From contig JALFLB010000057.1 of the NCBI GenBank assembly GCA_022775045.1, forward strand, positions 1 through 64,000: a DNA stretch of 64,000 nucleotides, in the 5' to 3' direction. Below the pieces are notes generated by a model. The model was not told where the DNA came from. It was given only the letters and a program-made list of their open reading frames with translations, and did not search any database. This document shows, piece after piece, positions 15,879 through 25,625 of the stretch (its first letter is position 1; each line of letters begins with the position of its first letter). The position numbers were made by a program, and so were the translations under genes. The DNA is from Agathobacter sp. (GTDB lineage Bacteria > Bacillota > Clostridia > Lachnospirales > Lachnospiraceae).

Positions 15879-16424
15879 ATGGAACGAAGACCCATGCCGG
15901 GACAGAAATACCGGCATTTTAAAAATAAACTGTATCAGGTAGTTGCTGTTGCACAGCATTCAGAGACCGGAGAAGAGCTGGTTATCTATCAGGCATTGTA
16001 TGGTGATTTTTCGGTGTATGCAAGACCGCTTGCTATGTTTACAAGTGAGGTGGATCATGAGAAGTATCCGGATGTGCGGCAGAAATATCGCTTTGAACTG
16101 GTGAAAGAAGAGACGCCTGTGTCTCCGATTCAACAGCAGAGTCTGGATCAGGCAGATGCTGTATGGAGAGAGAAGGAAAACGTCGCTTCGAATGAGCCTG
16201 AAGTTCATCCCAAGCTTATGGCTTTTTTAGAAGCGGACAGTTTTGAGGATAAGTATAATATTCTGGTATCGATGCGGGACATTGTTACGAATTCTATGAT
16301 TGATACGATGGCCGTTGTCATGGATGTTGTCATTCCGGAAGGAGATCTGGACAAGCGCTATGATGATTTAAAATATGTGATTCGCACCAGGCAGCAGTAT
16401 GAATTTGCAAACAGATTGCGTTAA
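15879..16424 (+). CDS. DUF1653-domain protein with C-terminal extension
   Basis: 181 residues. The N-terminal 70 ([23 protein letters not shown], then [21 protein letters not shown]) match the small DUF1653 beta fold. The remaining 110 are acidic and helical and carry no motif I know. DUF1653 has no established biochemical function. GGAGGAGAAGC precedes the ATG. Its end overlaps by 4 bases the convergent CYTH gene. Confidence 0.8.
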   Translation: MERRPMPGQKYRHFKNKLYQVVAVAQHSETGEELVIYQALYGDFSVYARPLAMFTSEVDHEKYPDVRQKYRFELVKEETPVSPIQQQSLDQADAVWREKENVASNEPEVHPKLMAFLEADSFEDKYNILVSMRDIVTNSMIDTMAVVMDVVIPEGDLDKRYDDLKYVIRTRQQYEFANRLR

Positions 16425-16870
16425 AGGTGCATCTGGCTTAAGTAACTGTTGTGGTATTTTCCGGAGTTTGTTACATCCTCGCCGAACCAATCTGGCGGGG
16501 AGAATGAGTTCGCTTCTTCAATACTTTCAAACTCAACTTCTACCAGAGTGAGTGGTGCAAGGTCATTTTCGAAGATATCCAGCTCGGCAGTTAGTGTCTG
16601 GTTAAGGGGAATCAGATAGCGGGTTTTAGCGATGAGCAATCCGTCAATCTTTGGTAAAAGATGCTCGTAGGATTCTTTGGTAAGCGGCAGGTTGTATTCC
16701 TCCCGAACCATCATTCCTCCTCCTTTGTAGGTTAGATAGTAATCATCGTTGGAGCGTCGGATGCGGACGACTGGATTGGTGCACAGATAACCCTGTGCAA
16801 TTTTTCTGCTTTCGTAACTCTCCAGATGTTCTGGAATGGCCTTTACTAAATATTTGCGTTCTATTTCCAT
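16421..16870 (-). CDS. CYTH-domain protein (triphosphate tunnel enzyme family)
   Basis: 149 residues starting MEIERKYLV, the ExExK signature of CYTH proteins, followed by RIRR and the alternating strands of the triphosphate tunnel ([31 protein letters not shown]). Members hydrolyse inorganic triphosphate or similar; this bacterial subgroup is usually a tripolyphosphatase. The start at 16870 has AAAGGAG upstream; a longer frame to 16903 is less likely. Confidence 0.85.
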   Translation of the reverse strand: MEIERKYLVKAIPEHLESYESRKIAQGYLCTNPVVRIRRSNDDYYLTYKGGGMMVREEYNLPLTKESYEHLLPKIDGLLIAKTRYLIPLNQTLTAELDIFENDLAPLTLVEVEFESIEEANSFSPPDWFGEDVTNSGKYHNSYLSQMHL

Positions 16871-17010
16871 GAAGTGATTCTCCTTTAAGGGTATTATGTC
16901 CATTTATAAAGTAGTATAGTATAGGTGGGGAAAAAGAACAAGAAGTATGGTGTTTTTCAGATGAAATTATGATATACTAAACAGTAATGGTAAGGGAAGG
17001 AGAACGGAAT

Positions 17011-17559
17011 ATGAGTAAAATCGCTATTTTTATGGCAGATGGTTGTGAGGAAATAGAGGGTCTGACCGTGGTAGATATTGCGAGGAGAGCGGGAATTGAG
17101 ATTGAAACTATTTCAATTACGGGACAGAAGAAAGTGACCAGTTCCCACAAGGTGACATTTGAAACGGATACGACAAGTGAACAGGCAGACTTTTCAGCGT
17201 ACGATGGAATTGTTCTGCCGGGCGGTATGCCGGGAACACTTCATCTGGGCGAAAATGATACGGTGAAGCGTGTGATTAAAGAGTATGCGGGGGCTGGCAA
17301 GCTGGTTGCTGCAATCTGTGCTGCACCGAGTGTCCTTGGACAGGAGGGGCTTCTGGAGGGGAAAAAGGCAGTCTGTCATCCTGGGTTTGAGGACAAACTG
17401 ACAGGCGCAAAGGTATGTTTTGAACCGATAATGCGGGATGGTAATATTATCACAAGCCGGGGGATGGGGACTGCGATTCCATTTGCACTGGAAATTGTAC
17501 GCTATTTTGCGGATGATGCAGCAGTGGACAAGATCAAGACAGGACTTGTTTATGCATAA
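17011..17559 (+). CDS. DJ-1/PfpI-family protein
   Basis: 182 residues with the DJ-1 pattern: ADGCEEIEGL (conserved Glu), VLPGGMPGT, and the nucleophile-elbow cysteine in AAICAAPSVLG. Such proteins act as glyoxalase/deglycase or redox-linked chaperones; activity is debated within the family. The start at 17011 follows AAGGAG; TATACT at 16973-16978 may be its -10 box. Divergent from the CYTH gene. Confidence 0.88.
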   Translation: MSKIAIFMADGCEEIEGLTVVDIARRAGIEIETISITGQKKVTSSHKVTFETDTTSEQADFSAYDGIVLPGGMPGTLHLGENDTVKRVIKEYAGAGKLVAAICAAPSVLGQEGLLEGKKAVCHPGFEDKLTGAKVCFEPIMRDGNIITSRGMGTAIPFALEIVRYFADDAAVDKIKTGLVYA

Positions 17560-17583
17560 GACAGATTAGGGTTACGGACAATC

Positions 17584-17633
17584 AGCAAAGCCGCCACACT
17601 TGCAAAATTGCAAGTGCGACGGCTTTGCTTTTA
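17584..17633. terminator. Bidirectional terminator between DJ-1-like gene and SASP
   Basis: Stem AGCAAAGCCG (17584-17593)/CGGCTTTGCT (17620-17629) with a second CACTTGCAA/TTGCAAGTG stem inside, ending in TTTT. Confidence 0.8.
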
Positions 17634-17646
17634 TATCGAGCTGAGC

Positions 17647-17859
17647 TTATTTCATCTGCTCTTCCTGCTTCATGATCATTTTCTTGACCATCTCACCACC
17701 GATAGAACCAGCCTGCTTAGAAGTTAAGTCACCGTTATAACCGTCCTTTAATGGGACTCCAAGCTCGCTTGCTACCTCTTCTTTGAAACGCTTCATTGCG
17801 TCCTTTGCCTCCGGTACTGCCATACGGTTAGAACCGGATGTGTTGTTTGTTGATGCCAT
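17647..17859 (-). CDS. Alpha/beta-type small acid-soluble spore protein
   Basis: 70 residues, with the hallmark segments LGVPLKDGYNGDLTSKQAGSIGGEMVKKMI and the EVASELG site cut by the germination protease GPR. It coats and protects DNA in dormant spores. CAAGGAGGTGATATAT precedes the ATG at 17859. A sigma-G promoter is expected upstream; GCATAA about 17 bases before a CAATCACTA stretch on the minus strand is a weak candidate. Confidence 0.95.
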   Translation of the reverse strand: MASTNNTSGSNRMAVPEAKDAMKRFKEEVASELGVPLKDGYNGDLTSKQAGSIGGEMVKKMIMKQEEQMK

Positions 17860-18068
17860 ATATATCACCTCCTTGATTTGTAGATGCCGATAATCATAGT
17901 GATTGCCGACTGACACATAAGCTTATGCATGTCGGCAAACCTCTTGTCAACTTGCTGTCTCATGTGCTTGAGAATAGTGTAGCCAGAAAAAGTGAAAATA
18001 TGAGATTGGAAGGTTGACAATTATTGGCAGGTGTTTTTTTGTACACTTCAAAAAATATGAAAAAAGTC

Positions 18069-18098
18069 TTGGCAAATGAATATTCCTTATGCTATAAT
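18069..18098 (+). promoter_or_regulatory. Promoter of tig
   Basis: TTGGCA (18069-18074), 18-base spacer, TATAAT (18093-18098), about 100 bases before tig. The rest of 17860-18068 holds the SASP upstream region, including a TGCATAAGCTTATG-type palindrome near 17920-17930, and no gene. Confidence 0.75.
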
Positions 18099-18200
18099 GC
18101 TTAAATGGCTGTAGTGGTCGCAGTATGCCTATTTTAAGGGCAGACGAAGAAATAAGATTGTACATGGAATTGATATATATTTAAGGAGGAAACAGTTAGA

Positions 18201-19535
18201 ATGAGTGTACAGGTTGAAAATTTAGAGAAGAATATGGCAAAGCTTACCATCGAGGTTTCGGCTGAAGAGCTGGAGAAGGCAATCGAGGTTGCTTACAAGA
18301 AACAGAAGAATCAGATCAGTGTTCCTGGTTTCCGTAAAGGAAAGGTTCCAAGAGCCATGATCGAGAAGATGTATGGCGCAGGCGTATTCTATGAAGATGC
18401 AGCCAACACCCTGATGCAGCAGAATTATCCGTCAGCAGTAGATGAGAGCGGTATTGATATCGTATCCCGTCCGACAGTTGATATTGTGCAGATCGAGCAG
18501 GGTAAACCGTTTATCTTTACTGCAGAGGTTGCTGTTAAGCCGGAAGTGACACTCGGTAAGTATATGGGAGTAACTGTTACAAAGATTGACACTTCTGTAT
18601 CCGATGAGGAAGTGGAAGCTGCTTTAGAGAAAGAGCGTAATAACAATGCCAGAACAATCACGGTGACAGACAGACCGGTTGCAGAGGGTGATACTGCAGT
18701 CATTGATTTTGAGGGATTTGTTGACGGTGTTGCATTTGAAGGTGGCAAAGGAGAGAATCATCCGTTAGAGATTGGTTCTCATACATTTATTGATAATTTT
18801 GAGGAGCAGCTGATTGGTAAGAATGCCGGTGATGAGGTTGAAGTTAATGTGACATTCCCTGAGCAGTATCAGGCAGCAGAACTTGCTGGAAAGCCGGCAC
18901 TTTTCAAGGTTAAGATTAATGAAATTAAGGCGAAGGAGCTTCCGGAGCTGGATGATGAGTTTGCACAGGATGTATCTGAATTTGATACATTAGCTGAATA
19001 TAAGGAGAGTCTCAAGAAGAATTTAGAGGAGCAGAAGCAGAACGAGGCAAAGAGAACAAAGGAAGACGAGGCAATCCAGAAGATTATTGACAAGTCCAAG
19101 ATGGATCTGCCAGAGGCGATGATCGATACCCAGTGTGAGACAATGTTGGAAGAGTTTGCACAGAGAATTGCACAGAGTGGATTGTCTATGGAACAGTATT
19201 TACAGTTTTCTGGACTTACAGTCGATGGACTGAAGGAGCAGGTTCGTCCGGAGGCAATATCCCGTATTCAAAGTAGTCTTGTTCTCGAGCAGATTGCCAA
19301 GGAGGAGAATATTGAGGTATCGGATGAGGATGTAGATGCTGAAATCGAGAAGATGGCAGCTGGCTATGGAATGGAAGCCGATAAGCTTAAGGAGTACATG
19401 GGAGAGGCACAGAGAGATTCCATGAAGAAGGAGCTTGCAATCACCAAGGCTGTAGATCTTATCATGGACAATGTTAAGGAGAGAGCTAAGGCTAAGAGTA
19501 AGAAAGAAAAGGAAGCAGAGGCAGCAGAGGAATAG
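18201..19535 (+). CDS. tig: Trigger factor
   Basis: 444 residues, normal length. The N-terminal ribosome-binding domain has the FRKGKVPRAMIEKMYG signature, the middle (about 150-245) is an FKBP-type prolyl isomerase, and a long helical C-terminal arm domain follows. It binds at the ribosomal exit and holds nascent chains. TAAGGAGGAAACAG precedes the ATG. It heads the tig-clpP-clpX-lon-engB cluster, a common order in Firmicutes. Confidence 0.97.
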   Translation: MSVQVENLEKNMAKLTIEVSAEELEKAIEVAYKKQKNQISVPGFRKGKVPRAMIEKMYGAGVFYEDAANTLMQQNYPSAVDESGIDIVSRPTVDIVQIEQGKPFIFTAEVAVKPEVTLGKYMGVTVTKIDTSVSDEEVEAALEKERNNNARTITVTDRPVAEGDTAVIDFEGFVDGVAFEGGKGENHPLEIGSHTFIDNFEEQLIGKNAGDEVEVNVTFPEQYQAAELAGKPALFKVKINEIKAKELPELDDEFAQDVSEFDTLAEYKESLKKNLEEQKQNEAKRTKEDEAIQKIIDKSKMDLPEAMIDTQCETMLEEFAQRIAQSGLSMEQYLQFSGLTVDGLKEQVRPEAISRIQSSLVLEQIAKEENIEVSDEDVDAEIEKMAAGYGMEADKLKEYMGEAQRDSMKKELAITKAVDLIMDNVKERAKAKSKKEKEAEAAEE

Positions 19536-19563
19536 TCTTTGCGTTATCGGAGTAAACGAGGTG

Positions 19564-19594
19564 GACTGGTCTGGGGAAACCAGACCGGTCTTTT
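19564..19594 (+). terminator. Terminator after tig
   Basis: 11-bp stem GACTGGTCTGG (19564-19574)/CCAGACCGGTC (19580-19590) with one T-G pair, followed by TTTT. Confidence 0.8.
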
Positions 19595-19653
19595 ACACTT
19601 TTGTGGTCAATCGATGATTGGTCATACAATTATATAGATGGAGGCGTTTTTGT

Positions 19654-20235
19654 ATGAGTTTAGTACCTTATGTCATTGAGCAGACGAGCAGAGGCGAGAG
19701 AAATTATGACATTTATTCCCGCTTATTAAAGGACAGAATTATTTTCTTGGGGGAAGAGGTTAATGAGACAACGGCAAGTTTGACGGTTGCGCAGCTTTTG
19801 TTTTTGGAGTCAGAGGATCCGAATAAGGATATTCAGCTGTATATCAATTCTCCGGGAGGAATGGTTACGGCAGGTATGGCAATTTATGATACCATGCAGT
19901 ATATCAAGTGTGATGTTTCCACCATCTGCATTGGATTGGCGGCCAGCATGGGAGCCTTCCTGTTAGCGGGGGGAGCTAAGGGCAAACGCTTTGCGCTTCC
20001 AAATTCGGAGATTATGATTCATCAGCCATCTGGTGGAGCTAAGGGGCAGGCAACTGAGATTGAGATTGCAGCAGAGAATATTTTAAAGACAAAAAGACGC
20101 TTGAACGAAATTCTTGCAGCGAATACCGGAAAGCCATATGAAGTGATTGCGGCTGATACGGAGAGGGATCACTATATGTCTGCGCAGGAAGCAGCGGATT
20201 ATGGCTTGATTGATGGAGTGATTACGAATCGATAA
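19654..20235 (+). CDS. clpP: ATP-dependent Clp protease proteolytic subunit
   Basis: 193 residues. Catalytic Ser98 in AASMGAF, His123 in MIHQPSGG and Asp172 in ERDHYMS are all present. Start [23 protein letters not shown] is typical and has GGAGG upstream; a TTG-initiated frame 36 bases earlier is not needed. It forms the degradation barrel used by ClpX and other Clp ATPases. Confidence 0.97.
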   Translation: MSLVPYVIEQTSRGERNYDIYSRLLKDRIIFLGEEVNETTASLTVAQLLFLESEDPNKDIQLYINSPGGMVTAGMAIYDTMQYIKCDVSTICIGLAASMGAFLLAGGAKGKRFALPNSEIMIHQPSGGAKGQATEIEIAAENILKTKRRLNEILAANTGKPYEVIAADTERDHYMSAQEAADYGLIDGVITNR

Positions 20236-20258
20236 GAATCTGGCTGGACCAGATATGT

Positions 20259-20281
20259 GCCTCCGGCAGACCGCCGGAGGC
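20259..20281 (+). other. GC-rich hairpin between clpP and clpX
   Basis: Perfect 9-bp stem GCCTCCGGC/GCCGGAGGC with a 5-base loop and no T-run. It may slow or partly end transcription, or mark an mRNA processing point, giving more clpP than clpX product. Confidence 0.5.
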
Positions 20282-20331
20282 ATTGTTGAATAGAAAGTAA
20301 ACAATGTTCAAACAGAAATATGGAGTAGACT

Positions 20332-21594
20332 ATGACAGGAAAGAATGATGGAAAAATTCGCTGCTCTTTTTGCGGCAAGACACAGGATCAGGTTGGAAGA
20401 CTGATTTCCGGACCAAACGGCGCTTTCATTTGTGATGAATGTGTTGATATCTGTGCAGAGATTATTGAGGAAGAAAATCTGGATGAAAAAGAAGGATCTT
20501 CGCCAAAGGAGGAAATCAATCTTTTAAAACCGGAGGAACTGAAGGCCTTTTTGGACGATTATGTGATTGGACAGGATCAGGCAAAGAAAGTACTTTCTGT
20601 TGCAGTATACAATCATTATAAGCGTGTGCTTGCAGGCGGAGATCTGGGGGTAGAGTTACAAAAGAGTAATATTTTGATGCTGGGACCAACCGGTTCCGGA
20701 AAGACGCTTTTGGCACAGACACTTGCCCGTGTGATTAACGTGCCATTTGCAATCGCAGATGCAACAACGCTGACAGAGGCAGGATATGTAGGAGAGGATG
20801 TCGAGAATATTCTTTTGAAATTGATTCAGGCAGCAGATTATGATGTGGAGCGTGCACAGCACGGCATTGTATATATTGATGAGATCGATAAGATTACAAA
20901 AAAGTCAGAAAATGTATCAATTACAAGAGATGTATCCGGAGAAGGGGTTCAGCAGGCTCTGCTAAAAATACTTGAGGGAACGATTGCATCGGTTCCGCCG
21001 CAGGGAGGACGCAAACACCCGCAGCAGGAATTGATTCCGATTGATACCACCAATATTCTGTTTATTTGCGGTGGAGCATTTGATGGCCTGGAGAAAATTG
21101 TGGAGTCCCGTATGGATGCCTCTGCAATCGGATTTAATGCTGAGGTAAGATCAAAGTCGGATATCAATGTAGGTGATGCATTTAAGCGTGCACTGCCACA
21201 GGATTTTGTGAAGTTTGGATTAATTCCGGAATTTATTGGTCGTGTGCCAATCACGGTATCACTGGATTCACTGGATCGCGATGCGCTGATTCGTATTTTG
21301 AAGGAGCCAAAGAATTCTCTTGTTAAGCAGTATACCAAGTTGCTGGAATTGGACGGGGTAGGACTTGAGTTTGAGGAGAGTGCAATTGAGGCAATTGCGG
21401 ATAAGGCATTGGAACGTAAGACCGGAGCACGTGGCCTTCGTGCAATTATGGAGGCGGTTATGCTCGATCTGATGTACCGTGTGCCTTCTGATGAATCCAT
21501 TAGCCGGTGTGTGATTGATAAGGAACTTGTCGAGAAGAATCTTGCTCTGGATGGAGAAGAGGTTCTTGGCATTACAGAGGAACTTGCGTCTTAA
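20332..21594 (+). CDS. clpX: ATP-dependent Clp protease ATP-binding subunit ClpX
   Basis: 420 residues. An N-terminal zinc finger ([11 protein letters not shown], then CDECVDIC) recognises adaptors and substrates. The AAA+ domain has Walker A GPTGSGKT, Walker B YIDEIDKI and pore loop GYVGEDVE; the ClpP-binding IGF-type loop is expected near SAIGFNAEV. It unfolds proteins and feeds them to ClpP. Confidence 0.97.
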   Translation: MTGKNDGKIRCSFCGKTQDQVGRLISGPNGAFICDECVDICAEIIEEENLDEKEGSSPKEEINLLKPEELKAFLDDYVIGQDQAKKVLSVAVYNHYKRVLAGGDLGVELQKSNILMLGPTGSGKTLLAQTLARVINVPFAIADATTLTEAGYVGEDVENILLKLIQAADYDVERAQHGIVYIDEIDKITKKSENVSITRDVSGEGVQQALLKILEGTIASVPPQGGRKHPQQELIPIDTTNILFICGGAFDGLEKIVESRMDASAIGFNAEVRSKSDINVGDAFKRALPQDFVKFGLIPEFIGRVPITVSLDSLDRDALIRILKEPKNSLVKQYTKLLELDGVGLEFEESAIEAIADKALERKTGARGLRAIMEAVMLDLMYRVPSDESISRCVIDKELVEKNLALDGEEVLGITEELAS

Positions 21595-21607
21595 GGAGCA
21601 GATACAA

Positions 21608-23923
21608 GTGGAAAATAAGATAGTAACGATGTCTGCGGTCGCCCTGCGCGGAATTACACTTCTGCCGGGGATGATCGCGCATTTTGATATTAGCAGAGAT
21701 CGTTCCATCAAGGCAGTTGAGACTGCAATGAGGGAGGATCAGCAGATTTTTCTTATAACACAAAAGAATGCGGAAAAGGACGATCCTGGAATTGAGGATC
21801 TATTTCAAATGGGGATTACTGCGTCTATTAAGCAGGTAGTCAAATTACAGAATGATATTGTTCGTGTTCTGGTCGAGGGAACAAACCGTGCACAGATTGA
21901 GGAATTAATCGATGATTCGCCGTGTTTGAAAATGCGGATTATTTTTTATGAAACTTCTGAGGAAGAGACACTTTCGGAGCAGGTGCAGTCTGCGATGATT
22001 CTGAGTGTACAGGAGACCTTTGGCAAGTATGCAAAGATTCACGGCAAGATTGGAAAGGATGTGCTTCATCAGGTCAATGAGGCAACAGAGCTGGCAACAC
22101 TTCTTGATTATGTCGGAAATAATCTACCAGTGCATTATAAGAAGAAGCAGAAGATTCTTGATGAAGTGGCGTTGACATCGCGCTATGAAGTGTTACTTGC
22201 CATGCTTTTGCAGGAGATAGAGGTTCTTGCACTTAAAAGTGACTTTCAGAAGAAGGTTCAGCAGCGGGTTGAGAAACATCAAAAGGAGTATGTTCTGCGT
22301 GAACAGATGGCACTCATTCGCGAAGAATTAGGAGAAACCAATACAGAATCGGATGCAGAAGAGTACGAGAAAAGATTGAAAGAACTGAAAGCCTCCGACA
22401 AAATTAAGGAGCGTATTCATAGAGAGATTCAGCGTTTTAAGGGTATCAGTGCAAGCTCTTCGGAAAGCACGGTCAGCCGCAGCTATATTGAGACGCTTCT
22501 GGAACTGCCATGGGATAAGACTTCGGAAGACAACAGGGATCTTGCTCACGCAAAGATGGTTCTGGATGAGGACCATTATGGTCTGGATAAAGTAAAGGAG
22601 CGTGTGTTGGAGTTCTTGGCAGTTCGTAATCTGACAGGGAAGGGCGAGAGCCCGATTATTTGTCTGGTTGGACCGCCGGGAACAGGAAAGACAAGTATTG
22701 CCCGTTCCATTGCTCGTGCGTTGGATAAGAAATACGTTCGTATTTCTCTGGGAGGCGTGCGGGACGAGGCGGAGATCCGCGGGCACAGGAGAACCTATGT
22801 GGGTGCGATGCCGGGGCGGATTGTTGCCGGACTCCGTAGCGCAGGAGTGAAGAATCCACTGATGCTGTTGGATGAGATTGACAAGATGAGCAGTGATTAC
22901 AAGGGAGATACTGCATCGGCGATGCTGGAGGTGCTTGATGCCGAGCAGAACCACAGGTTTTGTGATCATTACGTGGAGCTGCCGGTTGATCTGTCGGAGG
23001 TTTTGTTCATTGCGAGTGCTAATTCAACGCAGGAGATTCCGGGACCACTTTTGGATCGTATGGAGATCATTGAGGTAAGCAGTTATACGGAAAATGAAAA
23101 ATTCCATATTGCAAAGGAGCATTTGATTGCAAAGCAGTTGTCACGAAATGGAATTAAGAATGGGCAGCTTAAGATTACAGATAAGGCAATAAAAGAAATT
23201 GTTTCTTCTTATACAAGAGAAGCGGGTGTGCGTTCTCTAGAGAGACGACTAGGTGAAATCTGCCGCAAGAGTGCAAGGAAGCTTTATGAGGGAAAAGAAG
23301 AGATAATACGTGTTACGGGAACAAATCTGGAAGAATTTTTAGGTAAGCCAAAGTACCGCAAAGATAAGAAAAACAAAAAGAATGAAGTTGGTATTGTACG
23401 TGGACTTGCATGGACCAGTGTGGGCGGTGTGACCCTGGAGATCGAAGTAAACATCATGCCGGGGAAGGGAGAACTGGTATTAACCGGAAAGCTTGGAGAT
23501 GTGATGAAGGAATCTGCACAGGCAGGAATCAGTTATATTCGTTCGATTAGTTCCGATTATAATGTACAACCGGAATTCTTTAAAGAAAATGATATTCATA
23601 TACATATCCCGGAGGGAGCGGTACCGAAGGATGGTCCGTCTGCGGGAATTACGATGGCAACAGCGATGCTTTCTGCAATCACGAAGACGCCGGTTCGTGC
23701 AGATATTGCGATGACTGGGGAAATTACGTTACGGGGACGGATATTGCCTATTGGAGGACTTAAGGAAAAGTTGTTGGCGGCAAAGAATGCAGGAATGTGC
23801 ACCGTCTGTGTACCCAAAGAGAATGAGAAAGATTTGAGTGAGATTTCCGAGGAGATTATTGGAGGAATGGAAATCCTTCCTGTGGAGCATATGGATCAGG
23901 TCATTAAGGCTGCTTTTGACTAA
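21608..23923 (+). CDS. lon: ATP-dependent protease Lon
   Basis: 771 residues: LON substrate domain (about 1-200), helical region, AAA+ module with GPPGTGKT and a C-terminal protease with the Ser-Lys dyad (Ser in KDGPSAGIT, Lys in GGLKEKLLAAKNAG). I place the start at GTG 21608, nine bases past TAAGGAG and 13 bases after the clpX stop; the frame extends upstream into clpX without a ribosome binding site. Translation begins MENKIVTMSAVALRGITLLPG. Confidence 0.95.
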   Translation: MENKIVTMSAVALRGITLLPGMIAHFDISRDRSIKAVETAMREDQQIFLITQKNAEKDDPGIEDLFQMGITASIKQVVKLQNDIVRVLVEGTNRAQIEELIDDSPCLKMRIIFYETSEEETLSEQVQSAMILSVQETFGKYAKIHGKIGKDVLHQVNEATELATLLDYVGNNLPVHYKKKQKILDEVALTSRYEVLLAMLLQEIEVLALKSDFQKKVQQRVEKHQKEYVLREQMALIREELGETNTESDAEEYEKRLKELKASDKIKERIHREIQRFKGISASSSESTVSRSYIETLLELPWDKTSEDNRDLAHAKMVLDEDHYGLDKVKERVLEFLAVRNLTGKGESPIICLVGPPGTGKTSIARSIARALDKKYVRISLGGVRDEAEIRGHRRTYVGAMPGRIVAGLRSAGVKNPLMLLDEIDKMSSDYKGDTASAMLEVLDAEQNHRFCDHYVELPVDLSEVLFIASANSTQEIPGPLLDRMEIIEVSSYTENEKFHIAKEHLIAKQLSRNGIKNGQLKITDKAIKEIVSSYTREAGVRSLERRLGEICRKSARKLYEGKEEIIRVTGTNLEEFLGKPKYRKDKKNKKNEVGIVRGLAWTSVGGVTLEIEVNIMPGKGELVLTGKLGDVMKESAQAGISYIRSISSDYNVQPEFFKENDIHIHIPEGAVPKDGPSAGITMATAMLSAITKTPVRADIAMTGEITLRGRILPIGGLKEKLLAAKNAGMCTVCVPKENEKDLSEISEEIIGGMEILPVEHMDQVIKAAFD

Positions 23924-23945
23924 TTATATAAAAGTGGAGGGAAGA

Positions 23946-24692
23946 ATGGTCATTAAGAATGTGAATTTGGAAACTGTGTGTGGCATTACCAGCACGATTC
24001 CGGACAATGCGCTGGACGAGGTGGCTTTTGCCGGAAAATCCAACGTGGGAAAGTCTTCGTTGATCAATGCGCTGATGAACCGGAAAGCATTGGCGCGTAC
24101 ATCTTCTCAGCCGGGGAAGACGCAGACAATCAATTTCTATAACATTAATGATGCCATGTATCTGGTGGATTTGCCAGGCTATGGCTATGCTAATGCAAAT
24201 ATAGAGATTAAGGCAAAGTGGGGACAGATGATAGAAAATTATCTGCATACATCCAAACGTCTCAAAGCGGTGTTTCTTTTGATTGACATTCGCCACAATC
24301 CTTCCGAGAATGATCAGCTGATGTATGAGTGGATGGTTCATCAGGGATTTGCACCAGTTATCATTGCAACGAAGGCTGATAAGCTGAAACGAAGTCAGCT
24401 TTTATGTCATGTTCAGATGATTCGGGAAGTACTTGGAGTCGAGCCGGATACGGTGGTGATTCCTTTTTCGGCAGAGACAAAGCAGGGAAGAGAAGAAATC
24501 TGGGAGATGATTGAAGCTTTCGTGGATATGCCGGAAGTTGTTACCAGGGGAGAAACTAAGACAGACAAATCTAAGAATACAGAAATCTCAGATGATAAAC
24601 CAGCAAGAAAGCCGCGCTGGAAATCGACGGACCGGCCGGTTGCAAAGAAAAAGAAAAAGGCAATCAGTAGGAAGAAAACCAAAAGAAAGTGA
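23946..24692 (+). CDS. engB: Ribosome biogenesis GTPase EngB/YsxC with basic tail
   Basis: 248 residues. The first 195 form a normal EngB GTPase: G1 GKSNVGKSS, G3 DLPGYG, G4 ATKADK, G5 SAETKQG. It assists assembly of the large ribosomal subunit. After residue about 198 comes an unusual Lys/Arg-rich, low-complexity tail of about 50 residues ending in KKKKKAISRKKTKRK; family members normally stop near 195-200. The tail may bind rRNA. Start at 23946 follows GGAGGGAAGA, 22 bases after lon. Confidence 0.93.
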   Translation: MVIKNVNLETVCGITSTIPDNALDEVAFAGKSNVGKSSLINALMNRKALARTSSQPGKTQTINFYNINDAMYLVDLPGYGYANANIEIKAKWGQMIENYLHTSKRLKAVFLLIDIRHNPSENDQLMYEWMVHQGFAPVIIATKADKLKRSQLLCHVQMIREVLGVEPDTVVIPFSAETKQGREEIWEMIEAFVDMPEVVTRGETKTDKSKNTEISDDKPARKPRWKSTDRPVAKKKKKAISRKKTKRK

Positions 24693-24700
24693 AAAGGGCA

Positions 24701-25612
24701 ATGAAGAATAAATATGTTTTTGTTGCAGTGATGCTTTGTGCAATTCTGTTTTTGGGAATGGGGCTGACGAATCTTTATGTGTGGGAGGTCAAAGAACAGG
24801 ATGAGGTTTCGGACATCACGATTGTGACATCTTTTTATCCAATGTATATTGCAACGTTGAATGTGGTGGGAGATACTGACCATGTGATTCTTAAGAATCT
24901 CAGCGAGCCGCAGACCGGATGCCTGCATGATTTTCAGCTTACACCGAAGGATATGAAGCTGCTAAGTACTGCGGATGTATTCGTAATCAACGGTGGTGGA
25001 ATTGAGTCCTTCATGGAGGAGGTCGCTGCTGCTTATCCACAGCTGACAGTGATAGAAGCGTGTGAGAATACGAAGCTTCTTGCTGATGAAGGTGAGAAAA
25101 ATGCGCATGCGTGGATGAGCATTGCAGCTTATGAAAGCCAGGTGAAGACCATCGTAGAGGCTCTTTCTGAGGTGGATCCGGTGCATAAAGGGCAGTACCA
25201 AAAAAATGCTTTCAATTATGTGAAAAAGCTGGATTCTTTGAAGAAGCGCCAGAAGGCAATTGCCGAAGCTGCAAGTGGTCAGCATGTGATTTTGTTTCAT
25301 GAAGCATATGACTATGTTGCTGATGATTATGGACTTAAGGTCAGTTGTGTGCTGGATCTTGATGAGGAGCGTCAGGTCAGCGCAGGGGAGGTATCCGATG
25401 TGTTGGCAGCCATTGAACGTGATCATGTAAATGTTATATTTGCGGAGGAACTCTATGGAAAGAGTATTGGAGAGACGGTGCAGAAAGAAGCCGATGTGCA
25501 GGTGATCTATTTAAATCCGCTTAATCGAGGCGATTATGATAAGGACAGTTATATTGATGGAATGTCTGAGAATTTAAGGCTGCTGGAGCAGTGTTTTGGT
25601 GTGCAGGAATAG
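24701..25612 (+). CDS. Zinc/manganese-type ABC transporter substrate-binding protein
   Basis: 303 residues, cluster A-I (ZnuA/AdcA-like) binding protein. Residues about 5-25 anchor it. Metal-ligand candidates are His in CLHDFQLTPKD, His in NAHAWMS, and His/Glu in LFHEAYDY. There is no lipobox cysteine, so a membrane anchor rather than a lipid is likely. The long His-rich loop of many zinc-specific ZnuA proteins is absent. ATG at 24701 has AAAAGG upstream; a GTG 12 bases earlier overlaps the engB stop. Followed by its ATPase and permease. Confidence 0.88.
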   Translation: MKNKYVFVAVMLCAILFLGMGLTNLYVWEVKEQDEVSDITIVTSFYPMYIATLNVVGDTDHVILKNLSEPQTGCLHDFQLTPKDMKLLSTADVFVINGGGIESFMEEVAAAYPQLTVIEACENTKLLADEGEKNAHAWMSIAAYESQVKTIVEALSEVDPVHKGQYQKNAFNYVKKLDSLKKRQKAIAEAASGQHVILFHEAYDYVADDYGLKVSCVLDLDEERQVSAGEVSDVLAAIERDHVNVIFAEELYGKSIGETVQKEADVQVIYLNPLNRGDYDKDSYIDGMSENLRLLEQCFGVQE

Positions 25613-25625
25613 GAAAGGAGCAAAA

